A stretch of DNA of 13,387 nucleotides, from positions 1-13,387 of the forward strand of contig JBBTYK010000006.1 of NCBI GenBank assembly GCA_038061815.1. Direction: 5' to 3'. Position numbers and translations under genes: made by a program. This DNA comes from JBBTXJ01 sp038061815. Lineage in GTDB: Bacteria; Patescibacteriota; Patescibacteriia; Magasanikbacterales; JBBTXJ01. This document shows, one piece after another, positions 1 through 6,146 of the stretch. Below the pieces are notes generated by a model, which saw only the letters and a list, made by a program, of their open reading frames with translations, had not been told where the DNA came from and did no database searches. The stretch's first letter is position 1. Each line of letters begins with the position of its first letter.

Positions 1-73
1 TGTAGTCGCGTCCGAGGAATTTGGAAATAGTTTTTGCCTTGGTTGGTGATTCTACAATAACCAGTTCAGACAT
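1..73 (-). CDS. topA: DNA topoisomerase I, N-terminal fragment (runs off window)
   Basis: Twenty-four codons are visible, beginning at an ATG at 73-71 on the minus strand; the rest lies outside the window. The translated start contains VIVESPTKAKTISKFLG, the hallmark opening of the TOPRIM domain of type IA topoisomerase I, including the catalytic Glu of VESP. The enzyme relaxes negative supercoils in DNA. It lies 36 nt downstream of the folC stop in the same direction, so it is probably the last visible gene of the dprA-folC operon; dprA next to topA is a common bacterial pairing. No clear Shine-Dalgarno precedes the ATG. The identification is firm despite the short length because this N-terminus is so conserved. 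Confidence 0.93.
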   Translation of the reverse strand, partial: MSELVIVESPTKAKTISKFLGRDY

Positions 74-109
74 AATTGCTGTTCAGCATACAGAAACAAC
101 GTGCGCGTG

Positions 110-1459
110 TCAAACAAACGCCCGCTGTTTTTCAACGATTCTGCTCTCCGGCATCCAGATGCCGCGCATGTCGCTCACGAGAAAAAGCGAGCCGGTGACG
201 AGAATAATTTCATTGCGCGTTGCCTGCTGGATGAGCCAGCGCAATCCGTCGCGCGGGAAAAGAAATGCGCGCACATTCGCGCGCGGATTGAGTTCTTTCG
301 CGCGCGCGGCAAGGATGCGCGGATTGAGCGCTGGACGGTGTTCGGTGGTAAAACGAGTTGCTGCGATGTCCTGCGCTCCGCGGAAGAGGCCGTCAAACAT
401 CGTTGCCTTGCCCGCATTGTTGGTGGCGGCCACAAGACAGGAGACGGGACGTTTTGGGTATACGCGATGGAGCGTGGCGAGCAGCGCGTCCATTTTATCC
501 TGATTATGCGCGCCGTCAAGAATAACCGTCGGCGATTCTTGCATTATTTCAAAGCGTCCCGCGATGCGCGCTTCCCGCAGTCCGCGGTCAATGTGCGCCT
601 CACCGATGCGGAGCGCGCGGGCGGCCTCAATGGCGACGGCCGCGTTTTCGGCTTGGAACGTGCCTACCATGCGCGCGTGCCATTGTTTATTGCGATGGGT
701 GAATTGCGTGCCGCGGTCATCAACCGCAACATGATGCGGCCGCGGGACGCGGATAACCTGTTTCATACGCGCTTCTTTTGCGCATGCGGCGAGTTGCGCG
801 GCGATTTCCGGATTCGGTTCGCCGATAATCGCAACGCTACCTGCTTTGAAAATACCCGCTTTGCGTTTCGCAATGGCGCTTCTGGTTTTTCCTAAAATTT
901 CCGTATGGTCAAGTCCAATGTTCGTGATGATTGCCAGTCGCGGCGCGGGAATGACGTTTGAGGCGTCAAAATCGCCGCCGCAGCCCGTCTCCAATACGAC
1001 CCAGTCGCATTTTTTGTGATTAAAATACACGAACGCGAGCGCCATGAGCGTTTCAAAATACGATGGCGGCCCGTGCGGCGATTCAACGAGCGACAGTTCT
1101 ACGGCTTCGAGCGCCGTGTTCGTGTGCGTAACCAGGTCATCCGGACTGATGAGTTTTCCGTCCAGATGCCACCGGTCCGTGAATGCCGCGACGTACGGCG
1201 ACGTGTAGCTGCCCACGCGATAACCCGCGGCGCGCAGGATTTCGTGGAGCATGGTGGTGACCGACCCCTTGCCGGACGTTCCCGCGATATGAATGAACCG
1301 GAGTTTCTTTTCCGGATTGCCTAGATGGTCAAGAAGCCATTGCAGGCGTTTCAGGTAGATGTCGCATTGCCGCGGGTCTTTCAGATACTGCTTGACCGGC
1401 AGGTTATTGAGCGACAGCAGCGCCGCAACGGCTTGGTTGTAGGTGGTAATCGGTCGCAT
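110..1459 (-). CDS. folC: FolC: folylpolyglutamate synthase / dihydrofolate synthase
   Basis: A 449-residue Mur-ligase-family enzyme that joins glutamate to (dihydro)folates using ATP in the cytoplasm. The P-loop is GTSGKGS at residues 60-66 (usual form GTNGKGS), followed by the SYTSPYV segment. The central domain has the LETGCGGDFDASN variant of the FolC ExGxGGxxDxTN motif and the DHTEILGKT...KAGIFK region. The C-terminal domain carries LDGAHN. Length matches the family (about 420-450). ATG at 1459 is the only sensible start; a GGGAG from the adjacent inverted repeat lies about 11 nt upstream. The gene starts 13 nt from the outer edge of that repeat, so its leader has been remodelled by the insertion. 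Many Patescibacteria lack de novo folate synthesis, so here it may only polyglutamylate salvaged folate; that is inference. Confidence 0.92.
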   Translation of the reverse strand: MRPITTYNQAVAALLSLNNLPVKQYLKDPRQCDIYLKRLQWLLDHLGNPEKKLRFIHIAGTSGKGSVTTMLHEILRAAGYRVGSYTSPYVAAFTDRWHLDGKLISPDDLVTHTNTALEAVELSLVESPHGPPSYFETLMALAFVYFNHKKCDWVVLETGCGGDFDASNVIPAPRLAIITNIGLDHTEILGKTRSAIAKRKAGIFKAGSVAIIGEPNPEIAAQLAACAKEARMKQVIRVPRPHHVAVDDRGTQFTHRNKQWHARMVGTFQAENAAVAIEAARALRIGEAHIDRGLREARIAGRFEIMQESPTVILDGAHNQDKMDALLATLHRVYPKRPVSCLVAATNNAGKATMFDGLFRGAQDIAATRFTTEHRPALNPRILAARAKELNPRANVRAFLFPRDGLRWLIQQATRNEIILVTGSLFLVSDMRGIWMPESRIVEKQRAFV

Positions 1460-1472
1460 AATTGTACTATCT

Positions 1473-1508
1473 CCCTCTCCCCTTGGGGGAGAGGGTTGGG
1501 GTGAGGGG
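1473..1508. repeat. Left copy of the palindromic inverted repeat
   Basis: The outer half is a hairpin: arm 1473-1482 (CCCTCTCCCC), loop TTG, arm 1486-1495 (GGGGAGAGGG), a perfect 10-bp stem. The inner half is the G-rich tail 1496-1508 ending GTGAGGGG. It pairs as an inverted repeat with 1853-1889. It lies just upstream of the folC start in the transcript, so the hairpin would form in the DUF559-folC intercistronic mRNA. There is no U tract, so it is not a standard intrinsic terminator. Confidence 0.85.
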
Positions 1509-1850
1509 TTATAATGCGTTCAATTTCTTCAGTATATCCTCTAATACTATTTCCAACTCATGAATGATTTGTTCATTTAGATACCGTAACACGGTGAGGC
1601 CTTGTGTTTCGAGAAATCGTTGTCTATGAGGGTCTTTCATTCGTTGGGCTGCTTCTCCATGCGACGGACCGTCGAGTTCAATAGCGAGGTTTTTTTCTGC
1701 ACAATAGAAATCAACAACGTAGGGGCCCATTGATTGTTGTCTACGAAATTTATAACCACCCAATCGGCGATCTCGGAGGAAAAACCATAATCGCTGCTCT
1801 ATGGGGGACGTATTTTTACGGAGCGAGCCAGCGTATGGGTTTGTTTTCAT
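1509..1850 (-). CDS. DUF559 / Vsr-like endonuclease-domain protein
   Basis: A 113-residue protein of the DUF559 family, in the PD-(D/E)XK nuclease superfamily related to very-short-patch-repair (Vsr) endonucleases. Visible family features are SPIEQRLW near the N-terminus (E18), the F-R-R-Q segment (35-38), the metal-site core VVDFYC (D47) and IELDG (E58, D60) followed by H64, and the C-terminal VLRYLNEQI helix region. The frame is intact and all core residues are present, so the nuclease may be active. The only room for a ribosome-binding site is inside the right inverted repeat, where GGGTGA lies about 6 nt before the ATG. Translation would follow that of dprA, whose stop is 12 nt upstream. 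The substrate and role of DUF559 proteins are not established; mismatch or homing-type cleavage is speculation. Confidence 0.85.
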   Translation of the reverse strand: MKTNPYAGSLRKNTSPIEQRLWFFLRDRRLGGYKFRRQQSMGPYVVDFYCAEKNLAIELDGPSHGEAAQRMKDPHRQRFLETQGLTVLRYLNEQIIHELEIVLEDILKKLNAL

Positions 1851-1852
1851 AT

Positions 1853-1889
1853 CCCCTCACCCTAACCCTCTCCCCCAGAGGGGAGAGGG
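1853..1889. repeat. Right copy of the palindromic inverted repeat
   Basis: Mirror image of 1473-1508. The hairpin arms are 1866-1875 and 1880-1889 (10 bp, loop CAGA), and the inner C-rich part 1853-1865 abuts the nuclease start. The last 11 dprA codons before the stop, ending in the residues SPLPSGGEG, run through this copy, and the dprA TAG (1864-1862) lies within it. The base that makes this TAG is the one substitution distinguishing the two copies. Confidence 0.85.
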
Positions 1890-2767
1890 GAATTGATGGC
1901 AAACCGCATCTCTCCCAAATTTTTCACTGCACCTTTTAGCTCAAGCATGGTGAGCGCAGTGACCACATCTCTGCTTGCAATGCCCGTTGCCGCAATGAGC
2001 GCATCAATGTGCATCGGTTCGCGTGAAAGCGCGGCGATGAGTTGCGCTTCGGTTTCGTTCTGCGGCGTATAGCCGCGCGATTCTTCCGGCATCGGAATTT
2101 CCAGCACTTCCAAAATATCTCGCGCGCTTTGCACAAAATGCGCGCCCTGTGAGAGCAGCTCGTTGCACCCTTCGCCGGTGAAATACCCAAGCGGATGGGG
2201 GATAGCGAATACCTCTCTATTATAATCCAACGCGTGCCGCGCAGTGATGAGCGCGCCGGATTTTATTGGCGCCTCAGTGACGAGCGTGCCAAGCGATAAA
2301 CCGGCAATAATGCGATTGCGTTCCGGAAACGTGTAGGGAGTGCCTTGCGTTCCTTCAGGGTATTCAGACACAAGACACCCGCCCGTGTCAAGGATGCGAT
2401 GGGCAAGTTCAAGATTTTGGCGTGGGTAGAGCGAATCATCATCAACGCCGCTGCCGAGCACGGCTATGGTTGGCGCGCGCGCTTCAACCGCCGCGAGATG
2501 CGCGGTGGAATCAATCCCGCGCGCAAGTCCGCTCACAATAATAACACCGGCGCGCACGAGGTCTGCCGCGATACGCTCCGTCCATTCTTTTCCATACCGC
2601 GTAAACCGCCGCGTGCCAACCACGGCAACCGCGGGTAGCGTTGGGTCCGGCAATGTGCCGCGGATGAACAGTTGGCGCGGCGCCGGCGTGATGGTACGTA
2701 GGAGCGGAGGATAGCGTGGGTCGGCGCTGGTGATCGTGCTATCAGATACTTTTCCAATGCGGTCCAT
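1862..2767 (-). CDS. dprA: DprA/Smf, DNA processing protein A
   Basis: A 301-residue DprA, the cytoplasmic protein that binds incoming single-stranded DNA during natural transformation and loads RecA. The Rossmann-like core is clear: AVVGTRRFTRYG, VSGLARGIDSTAH, TIAVLGSGVD, LVSEYPEGT, FPERNRIIAGLS and the EAPIKSGALITARHALDYNREVFAIPH block. A C-terminal winged-helix domain follows (ETEAQLIAAL ... LELKGAV). There is no N-terminal SAM-like domain, as in short DprA forms. The ATG at 2767 follows the upstream small ORF by 3 nt, suggesting translational coupling. The final residues, SPLPSGGEG, are encoded by the inverted repeat at 1853-1889, so the native C-terminus has been replaced or extended by the insertion. 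The domains themselves look complete, so it is probably functional. Confidence 0.93.
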   Translation of the reverse strand: MDRIGKVSDSTITSADPRYPPLLRTITPAPRQLFIRGTLPDPTLPAVAVVGTRRFTRYGKEWTERIAADLVRAGVIIVSGLARGIDSTAHLAAVEARAPTIAVLGSGVDDDSLYPRQNLELAHRILDTGGCLVSEYPEGTQGTPYTFPERNRIIAGLSLGTLVTEAPIKSGALITARHALDYNREVFAIPHPLGYFTGEGCNELLSQGAHFVQSARDILEVLEIPMPEESRGYTPQNETEAQLIAALSREPMHIDALIAATGIASRDVVTALTMLELKGAVKNLGEMRFAINSPLPSGGEG

Positions 2768-2770
2768 ACT

Positions 2771-2911
2771 CTACAGGCGTTTCAGGATTTCTTTGATATC
2801 CACACCTCCCTTTTTGATGGTAGTGAAGTCAATCACCTCATGCCATGTTTCTTCTTCAAGCGACCCCAATCGGTTTGTGCGCGCTTTTTTAAGTCCAACA
2901 ATAGATGGCAT
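2771..2911 (-). CDS. Small hypothetical protein (46 aa) upstream of dprA
   Basis: ATG at 2911-2909 and TAG at 2773-2771 give a 46-residue, charged protein that begins MPSIVGLKKARTNR and ends DIKEILKRL. It has no membrane segment, signal peptide or motif I recognise. Support for its being real is positional: it lies 13 nt after the preceding gene and ends 3 nt before the dprA ATG, the spacing expected within an operon. No Shine-Dalgarno is visible. It could instead be the remnant of a longer gene cut by the AT-rich insertion upstream. Confidence 0.45.
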   Translation of the reverse strand: MPSIVGLKKARTNRLGSLEEETWHEVIDFTTIKKGGVDIKEILKRL

Positions 2912-2924
2912 ATAGATTGTTTAT

Positions 2925-3512
2925 TTATGCTTGTTTCGGTGCATGCTTATCAACATCTTCAACATTAACACCACTTTCTTTCATGTATTCGTCTCTTATT
3001 TTTATTCCAATAATTGGCATTATTTCAAACAAATTCATGCCTATGTTATAAGCATAAAGTTTTATTTCGTCACGTTCTTCTTTCGAAAAAATCGTATTAA
3101 AGCAATCATCGGCAGTGTCCATCGCAACGGTCTGGATATCATAAGGATTAGAGGGTTTTTTACTCTCCAATTTTTCTTTTATGTGTTCCCAATTTATTCT
3201 TATCTTTTCTTGGATTTTAAGCTCTGTAGCTATTTTATTTCCTGTTTCAGTGAGATTGAGAGGGCTTTGGTTTTGAACAGCGGAATTATATTTTTGAAAA
3301 ATAATTTGTACGGTCCCGTCTATTTTTGCGATAGTTGTTTTTATTTGGTGAATATCCTCTTTTATTTCTTTTTTTTCATCTTTATATCCGCCAAAAAGTG
3401 TAACCACAGAAGACAATTTCCAAACACCCCAAATAAATAAAATAAGAACCAGAGCTAAAATCAAAACAGCTCCGTTTAACTGCTCTACAAGTTTTAAAAA
3501 AATGGCTTGCAT
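2925..3512 (-). CDS. AT-rich one-helix membrane protein of unknown function
   Basis: About 195 residues from ATG 3512 (a TTG at 3521 would add three residues). A hydrophobic stretch at about residues 12-32 (LNGAVLILALVLILFIWGVW) is followed by a lysine/glutamate-rich, coiled-coil-prone segment (KDEKKEIKEDIHQIKTTIAKID) and a mixed helical C-terminal domain. The likely topology is a single N-terminal anchor with a soluble remainder. I do not recognise the family. Base composition is strikingly AT-rich compared with dprA, der or recG, with A/T favoured at most third positions, which points to recent acquisition. It is the first gene of the dprA-side operon, preceded by a perfect TATAAT box about 46 nt upstream. 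No Shine-Dalgarno is evident at either start. Confidence 0.75.
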   Translation of the reverse strand: MQAIFLKLVEQLNGAVLILALVLILFIWGVWKLSSVVTLFGGYKDEKKEIKEDIHQIKTTIAKIDGTVQIIFQKYNSAVQNQSPLNLTETGNKIATELKIQEKIRINWEHIKEKLESKKPSNPYDIQTVAMDTADDCFNTIFSKEERDEIKLYAYNIGMNLFEIMPIIGIKIRDEYMKESGVNVEDVDKHAPKQA

Positions 3513-3558
3513 ACGCGACAAAACTTACACGATTAAGGAGCCTAACCGTATCACATCT

Positions 3559-3564
3559 ATTATA
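3559..3564 (-). promoter_or_regulatory. -10 box (TATAAT) for the dprA-side operon
   Basis: On the minus strand a perfect TATAAT reads from 3564 to 3559, with the next gene's ATG at 3512. The -35 is poor: a run of T lies 16-17 nt upstream. The expected start of transcription is near 3552, giving a leader of about 40 nt. Confidence 0.45.
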
Positions 3565-3626
3565 CACCAGGTACAAGCATAAAAAAGCCATGGAATATTT
3601 TTATAACCATGTTGTAAGGGAATACA

Positions 3627-3635
3627 TGTGGATAA
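3627..3635 (+). promoter_or_regulatory. Perfect DnaA-box sequence
   Basis: TGTGGATAA matches the bacterial DnaA box (reverse complement TTATCCACA) at all nine positions. It lies in the divergent intergenic region, 60 nt upstream of the 3696 start. The second perfect copy in the window is at 12590-12598. A lone box is not an origin; DnaA regulation or titration is possible. Confidence 0.4.
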
Positions 3636-3661
3636 CTTGTTTGGTGTTTTTTCGCGTCATT

Positions 3662-3675
3662 TGCTAAGTTTAGCA
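3662..3675. promoter_or_regulatory. Dyad symmetry upstream of the 3696 gene
   Basis: TGCTAA-GT-TTAGCA is a perfect 6+6 bp inverted repeat ending 9 nt before the AGGAGG. It could be a repressor operator or an mRNA hairpin next to the ribosome-binding site. No convincing -10/-35 pair was found around it. Confidence 0.35.
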
Positions 3676-3683
3676 CAACCGAA

Positions 3684-3690
3684 GAGGAGG
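3684..3690 (+). promoter_or_regulatory. Strong Shine-Dalgarno deciding the start
   Basis: GAGGAGG lies 5 nt before ATG 3696. It selects the ATG over the TTG at 3693. It is unusual in this window, where most genes lack a recognisable ribosome-binding site. Confidence 0.85.
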
Positions 3691-3695
3691 CGTTG

Positions 3696-4208
3696 ATGGC
3701 AGCAAGCAAGTACGATTTCAGAGTCCAGAAGTTTGTTTACATTTCCGGCGCGCTGACGGATATGAGCGAGGATGAACGGGCGCGCCTGCGTTCGTTCTAC
3801 GAGTCGCTTGCAGATGTATGCCTTGAGGCCGGATTCAACGCATACCTGCCGCATGTGTACAGTGACCCGGCGACGGCGCTTGCGCTTCAACCAGATCAGG
3901 TTGACCTACTTGACCGCACCGCGGTGACACTCTCGTACCTGGTCATCGCTTATGTGGGGGTTCCGTCGTTTGGCGTCGGTATCGAGGTGGAAATGGCGCA
4001 TCATGCGCACAAGCCGGTCATCCTGCTCTGTGAGAAGGAGAAACTGGAGACGCGTCGCGTTTCGCGACTGGTGCGCGGGAATCCGAGGGTCATACAAACG
4101 ATCGCGTTTAGCGATTTTGCGGATGCGGCAGTGCAGATCCGTACGGCTCTTGCGATGTTTAAGGAGGCCGTTGCCGGTTCGGTGTTCACGCCGCCGCTGT
4201 TGCCCTAG
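3696..4208 (+). CDS. Nucleoside 2-deoxyribosyltransferase-like protein
   Basis: A 170-residue single-domain protein. Features match the nucleoside 2-deoxyribosyltransferase-like fold: the opening strand FVYISGALTD, a helix with FYESLADVCLEAGF, AYLPH, a D-rich segment ending at LLDRT (68-74), a hydrophobic strand LVIAYVG, and the glycine-rich PSFGVGIEVEMA (90-101) in which E97 sits where the family's nucleophilic Glu lies. Members cleave N-glycosidic bonds of deoxynucleosides or nucleotides for salvage, and related folds hydrolyse nucleotides; the substrate here cannot be told. It is monocistronic, with its own Shine-Dalgarno and terminator, pointing toward the pth operon. Together with the upstream dyad this resembles an independent cassette. 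Confidence 0.75.
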   Translation: MAASKYDFRVQKFVYISGALTDMSEDERARLRSFYESLADVCLEAGFNAYLPHVYSDPATALALQPDQVDLLDRTAVTLSYLVIAYVGVPSFGVGIEVEMAHHAHKPVILLCEKEKLETRRVSRLVRGNPRVIQTIAFSDFADAAVQIRTALAMFKEAVAGSVFTPPLLP

Positions 4209-4217
4209 TTCGTACGT

Positions 4218-4242
4218 GGCCCTGACATGTCGGGGCCTTTTT
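4218..4242 (+). terminator. Intrinsic terminator of the deoxyribosyltransferase-like gene
   Basis: GGCCCTGA-CATG-TCGGGGCC forms an 8-bp stem (one G-T pair) followed by TTTTT. It sits 9 nt after the TAG at 4208. The pth stop codon on the other strand lies in the T tract, so the two convergent genes are packed against each other. Confidence 0.85.
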
Positions 4243-4774
4243 ATTTCATCCACTCCCGCACCGCCGTCACCGCCGCGTTGATGCCCTTTTTGATGCGTGA
4301 TTTTTCAAACAACCCGAATCGTCCCAAGACGAATTTCGCCCCGTCCGCCGGTTTTCGCGCGGGCGCGATGCCTACGCGGACGCGGCTGAAGTCCTTGTTT
4401 CCAACCTGTTGGATAATGGAATCTACGCCGTTGTGACCTGCGGCGCCGCGGCTGTGCTGGGCTTTAATCTCGCCGAGTTGAATATCCAAGTCATCATGCA
4501 CGACAAGCAATTTGTCTCCGCGAATGGAAAAATACTTCATGAGCGCAGCCGCCGCGAAACCGGAATTATTCATAAATGTCTGCGGTTTTGCAAAAATCAC
4601 CTTTTCACCTTCCACGAGCATGTCGCTCACGAGCGCCTGTATATCCTGCGGCGCGTTCGTCCATGCGGGAAGATGGAACGCGCCCGCGAGCGCATCCAGT
4701 ACCATGTACCCCGTATTATGGCGGGTTTTTTCGTACGTTTTGCCCGGGTTTCCAAGGCCTATAATCAGTTTCAT
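4241..4774 (-). CDS. pth: Peptidyl-tRNA hydrolase
   Basis: A 177-residue Pth, which releases peptides from peptidyl-tRNA dropped by stalled ribosomes. All active-site landmarks are present: GLGNPG (N9), RHNTGY with catalytic H19, KPQTFMNNSG, VVHDDLD with the conserved aspartate, GAAGHNG, and RVRVGI. Length is slightly short of the usual 185-195 because the C-terminal tail is brief. Its ATG overlaps the der stop by 4 nt (ATGA), so translation is coupled to der. It is the last gene of the 8316-4241 operon. Confidence 0.96.
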   Translation of the reverse strand: MKLIIGLGNPGKTYEKTRHNTGYMVLDALAGAFHLPAWTNAPQDIQALVSDMLVEGEKVIFAKPQTFMNNSGFAAAALMKYFSIRGDKLLVVHDDLDIQLGEIKAQHSRGAAGHNGVDSIIQQVGNKDFSRVRVGIAPARKPADGAKFVLGRFGLFEKSRIKKGINAAVTAVREWMK

Positions 4775-6135
4775 ATGCCCCTCTTTCTCATCCTAATCAC
4801 AATCGGCGTTCCCGTAAAATCAAACCGTTCGCGCAGGCGGTTTTCCAGATACGAAACGTAGGAACGGTGGAGTGAAGTTTTTTGTTTGATAAACAGTTCA
4901 AAAATGGGAGGCGCGACACCGCGCTGTTTCATGCCCAATAATTTTGGAAACGCGGTGCCCTTGCCGCGCGGCGGACGATGTTTCGCGATGACCTCTTTGA
5001 AAAACGCGTTTAGGTCATCTTCCGTGAGTTCGCGATTGCGCGCCGCTTGTGCGTTCATGATGAGCGGCATGATGTTCGCGACGCCGCGTTTTTCAAGCGC
5101 GGACACGAGCACCACCGGCGCATAGAGCGCGAACGGAAACACACGCGCGATTTGTTTTATGGCGGCGGTGCGCACAACGGCGTCGCTGCCGTTTTTCACC
5201 GCATCCCATTTGTTCACCACGATAATAATTCCAACATTGGATTCCTCAATGAGCGATGCGAGCCGTTTATCCTGCACCGAAATATCATCGCCCGCATCAA
5301 GCACGAGGAGCGCGATATCCGCGCGCGTGAGCGCGTGGATGCTTTTCTGCACGCCTTCTTTTTCCAAGCCCGCCTCCATGCGTGCCGGACGGCGGATGCC
5401 GGCGGTATCAATAAATTGCATGGGCGTGTCTTCCCACGTCACGAGCGTATCGTGCGGTTCGCGCGTGGTGTGCGGCACGGGAGATACGATGACGCGTTCT
5501 TCGCCGATGAGCGCGTTGAAAAGTGTGGATTTTCCCACGTTCGGCTTGCCGATAATCGCGACGCGAATCGGTTCGGTTTCAAGCGCCGGCACGGCCGGAT
5601 ATTTGCTTTGCACTGCCGCGTAAATCACATCCAGCAGGTCTCCGACGTTGCGTCCGTTCTGCGCAGATGCGGGAATCGGCTCGCCGAATCCGAGGCCGCG
5701 CCATACGGGGTCATGAATGGCCATCTCTTTGGTTTGCGTATCCGCTTTGTTGGCTATCAAGATGACCGTTTTATTCTGTTTGTGCAGCCGGCGCGCGAGT
5801 TCGCGTTCTTGCGGCAGAATGCCGGTCTGCGCGTCAGTCACGAATGCTATAATGTCCGCTTCCGCAAGCGCGAGTTCGGTTTGCCGGATGACGTCTTTCT
5901 CAAGCGGAATACTCTCGTCAAACGTGAGGCCGCCCGTGTCAATGAAACGAATTGGATTGCCGCGCCACCAGGCAATCGCCACATTGCGCGTGCGCGTGGT
6001 GCCGGGCTGCGGAGAAACGAGCGCGTGGCGCTGTTCAATGATTCGGTTAAACAGCATGGATTTGCCAACGTTAACTCGGCCGACGAGGGCGACGGTGGGA
6101 ATCGCATCATGCACAATGGTTGGTTTTTTGGCCAT
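4771..6135 (-). CDS. der: Der/EngA, double-domain ribosome-assembly GTPase
   Basis: A 454-residue GTPase needed for 50S ribosomal subunit maturation. It has two tandem G domains and a KH-like C-terminal domain. First G domain: GRVNVGKS (19-26), PGTTRTRN, IDTGG, NKAD. Second: GKPNVGKS, PHTTREP, IDTAGIRR, NKWD. The C-terminal domain contains the Der-typical RPPRGKGTAFPKLLGMKQRG and a basic tail. The first P-loop reads GRVNVGKSMLF where most Der proteins have GRPNVGKSTLF; the nucleotide-contacting Lys and Ser remain. Start ATG 6135 is 11 nt from the upstream gene's stop and has no Shine-Dalgarno. Confidence 0.96.
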   Translation of the reverse strand: MAKKPTIVHDAIPTVALVGRVNVGKSMLFNRIIEQRHALVSPQPGTTRTRNVAIAWWRGNPIRFIDTGGLTFDESIPLEKDVIRQTELALAEADIIAFVTDAQTGILPQERELARRLHKQNKTVILIANKADTQTKEMAIHDPVWRGLGFGEPIPASAQNGRNVGDLLDVIYAAVQSKYPAVPALETEPIRVAIIGKPNVGKSTLFNALIGEERVIVSPVPHTTREPHDTLVTWEDTPMQFIDTAGIRRPARMEAGLEKEGVQKSIHALTRADIALLVLDAGDDISVQDKRLASLIEESNVGIIIVVNKWDAVKNGSDAVVRTAAIKQIARVFPFALYAPVVLVSALEKRGVANIMPLIMNAQAARNRELTEDDLNAFFKEVIAKHRPPRGKGTAFPKLLGMKQRGVAPPIFELFIKQKTSLHRSYVSYLENRLRERFDFTGTPIVIRMRKRGI

Positions 6136-6146
6136 GTGAGCAGGGA

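Larger units (their letters stand above)
1473..1889. mobile_element. Inverted-repeat-flanked DUF559 nuclease element (candidate)
   Basis: A 417-bp unit made of a 36-bp left repeat (1473-1508), a single ORF (1509-1850, minus) and a 37-bp right repeat (1853-1889) that is the reverse complement of the left apart from one substitution and one 1-nt indel. The ORF stop codon touches the left repeat and its ATG is 2 nt from the right repeat, so nothing but the nuclease gene is enclosed. The interior is visibly less GC-rich than folC and dprA. There is no clear target-site duplication: AATTG occurs at 1460-1464 and 1891-1895, but the left copy is 8 nt from the repeat. That it moved as a unit is inferred from this layout; no empty site is available in the window. 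Confidence 0.6.

Noticed and set aside
1473..1889. Reading the hairpin repeats as intrinsic terminators
   Set aside because: Neither hairpin is followed by a T run on either strand, and one overlaps the end of dprA.
2344..2714. Plus-strand ORFs antisense to dprA
   Set aside because: No Shine-Dalgarno or promoter and no recognisable domain; dprA on the other strand is fully conserved.
3627..3635. Replication origin at the DnaA box
   Set aside because: Only one box, with no cluster, no dnaA/dnaN neighbour and no clear unwinding element.
4218..4242. Terminator at 4218-4242 acting also for the pth operon
   Set aside because: On the minus strand the hairpin is followed by mixed sequence rather than T's, so it serves only the plus-strand gene by the usual criteria.
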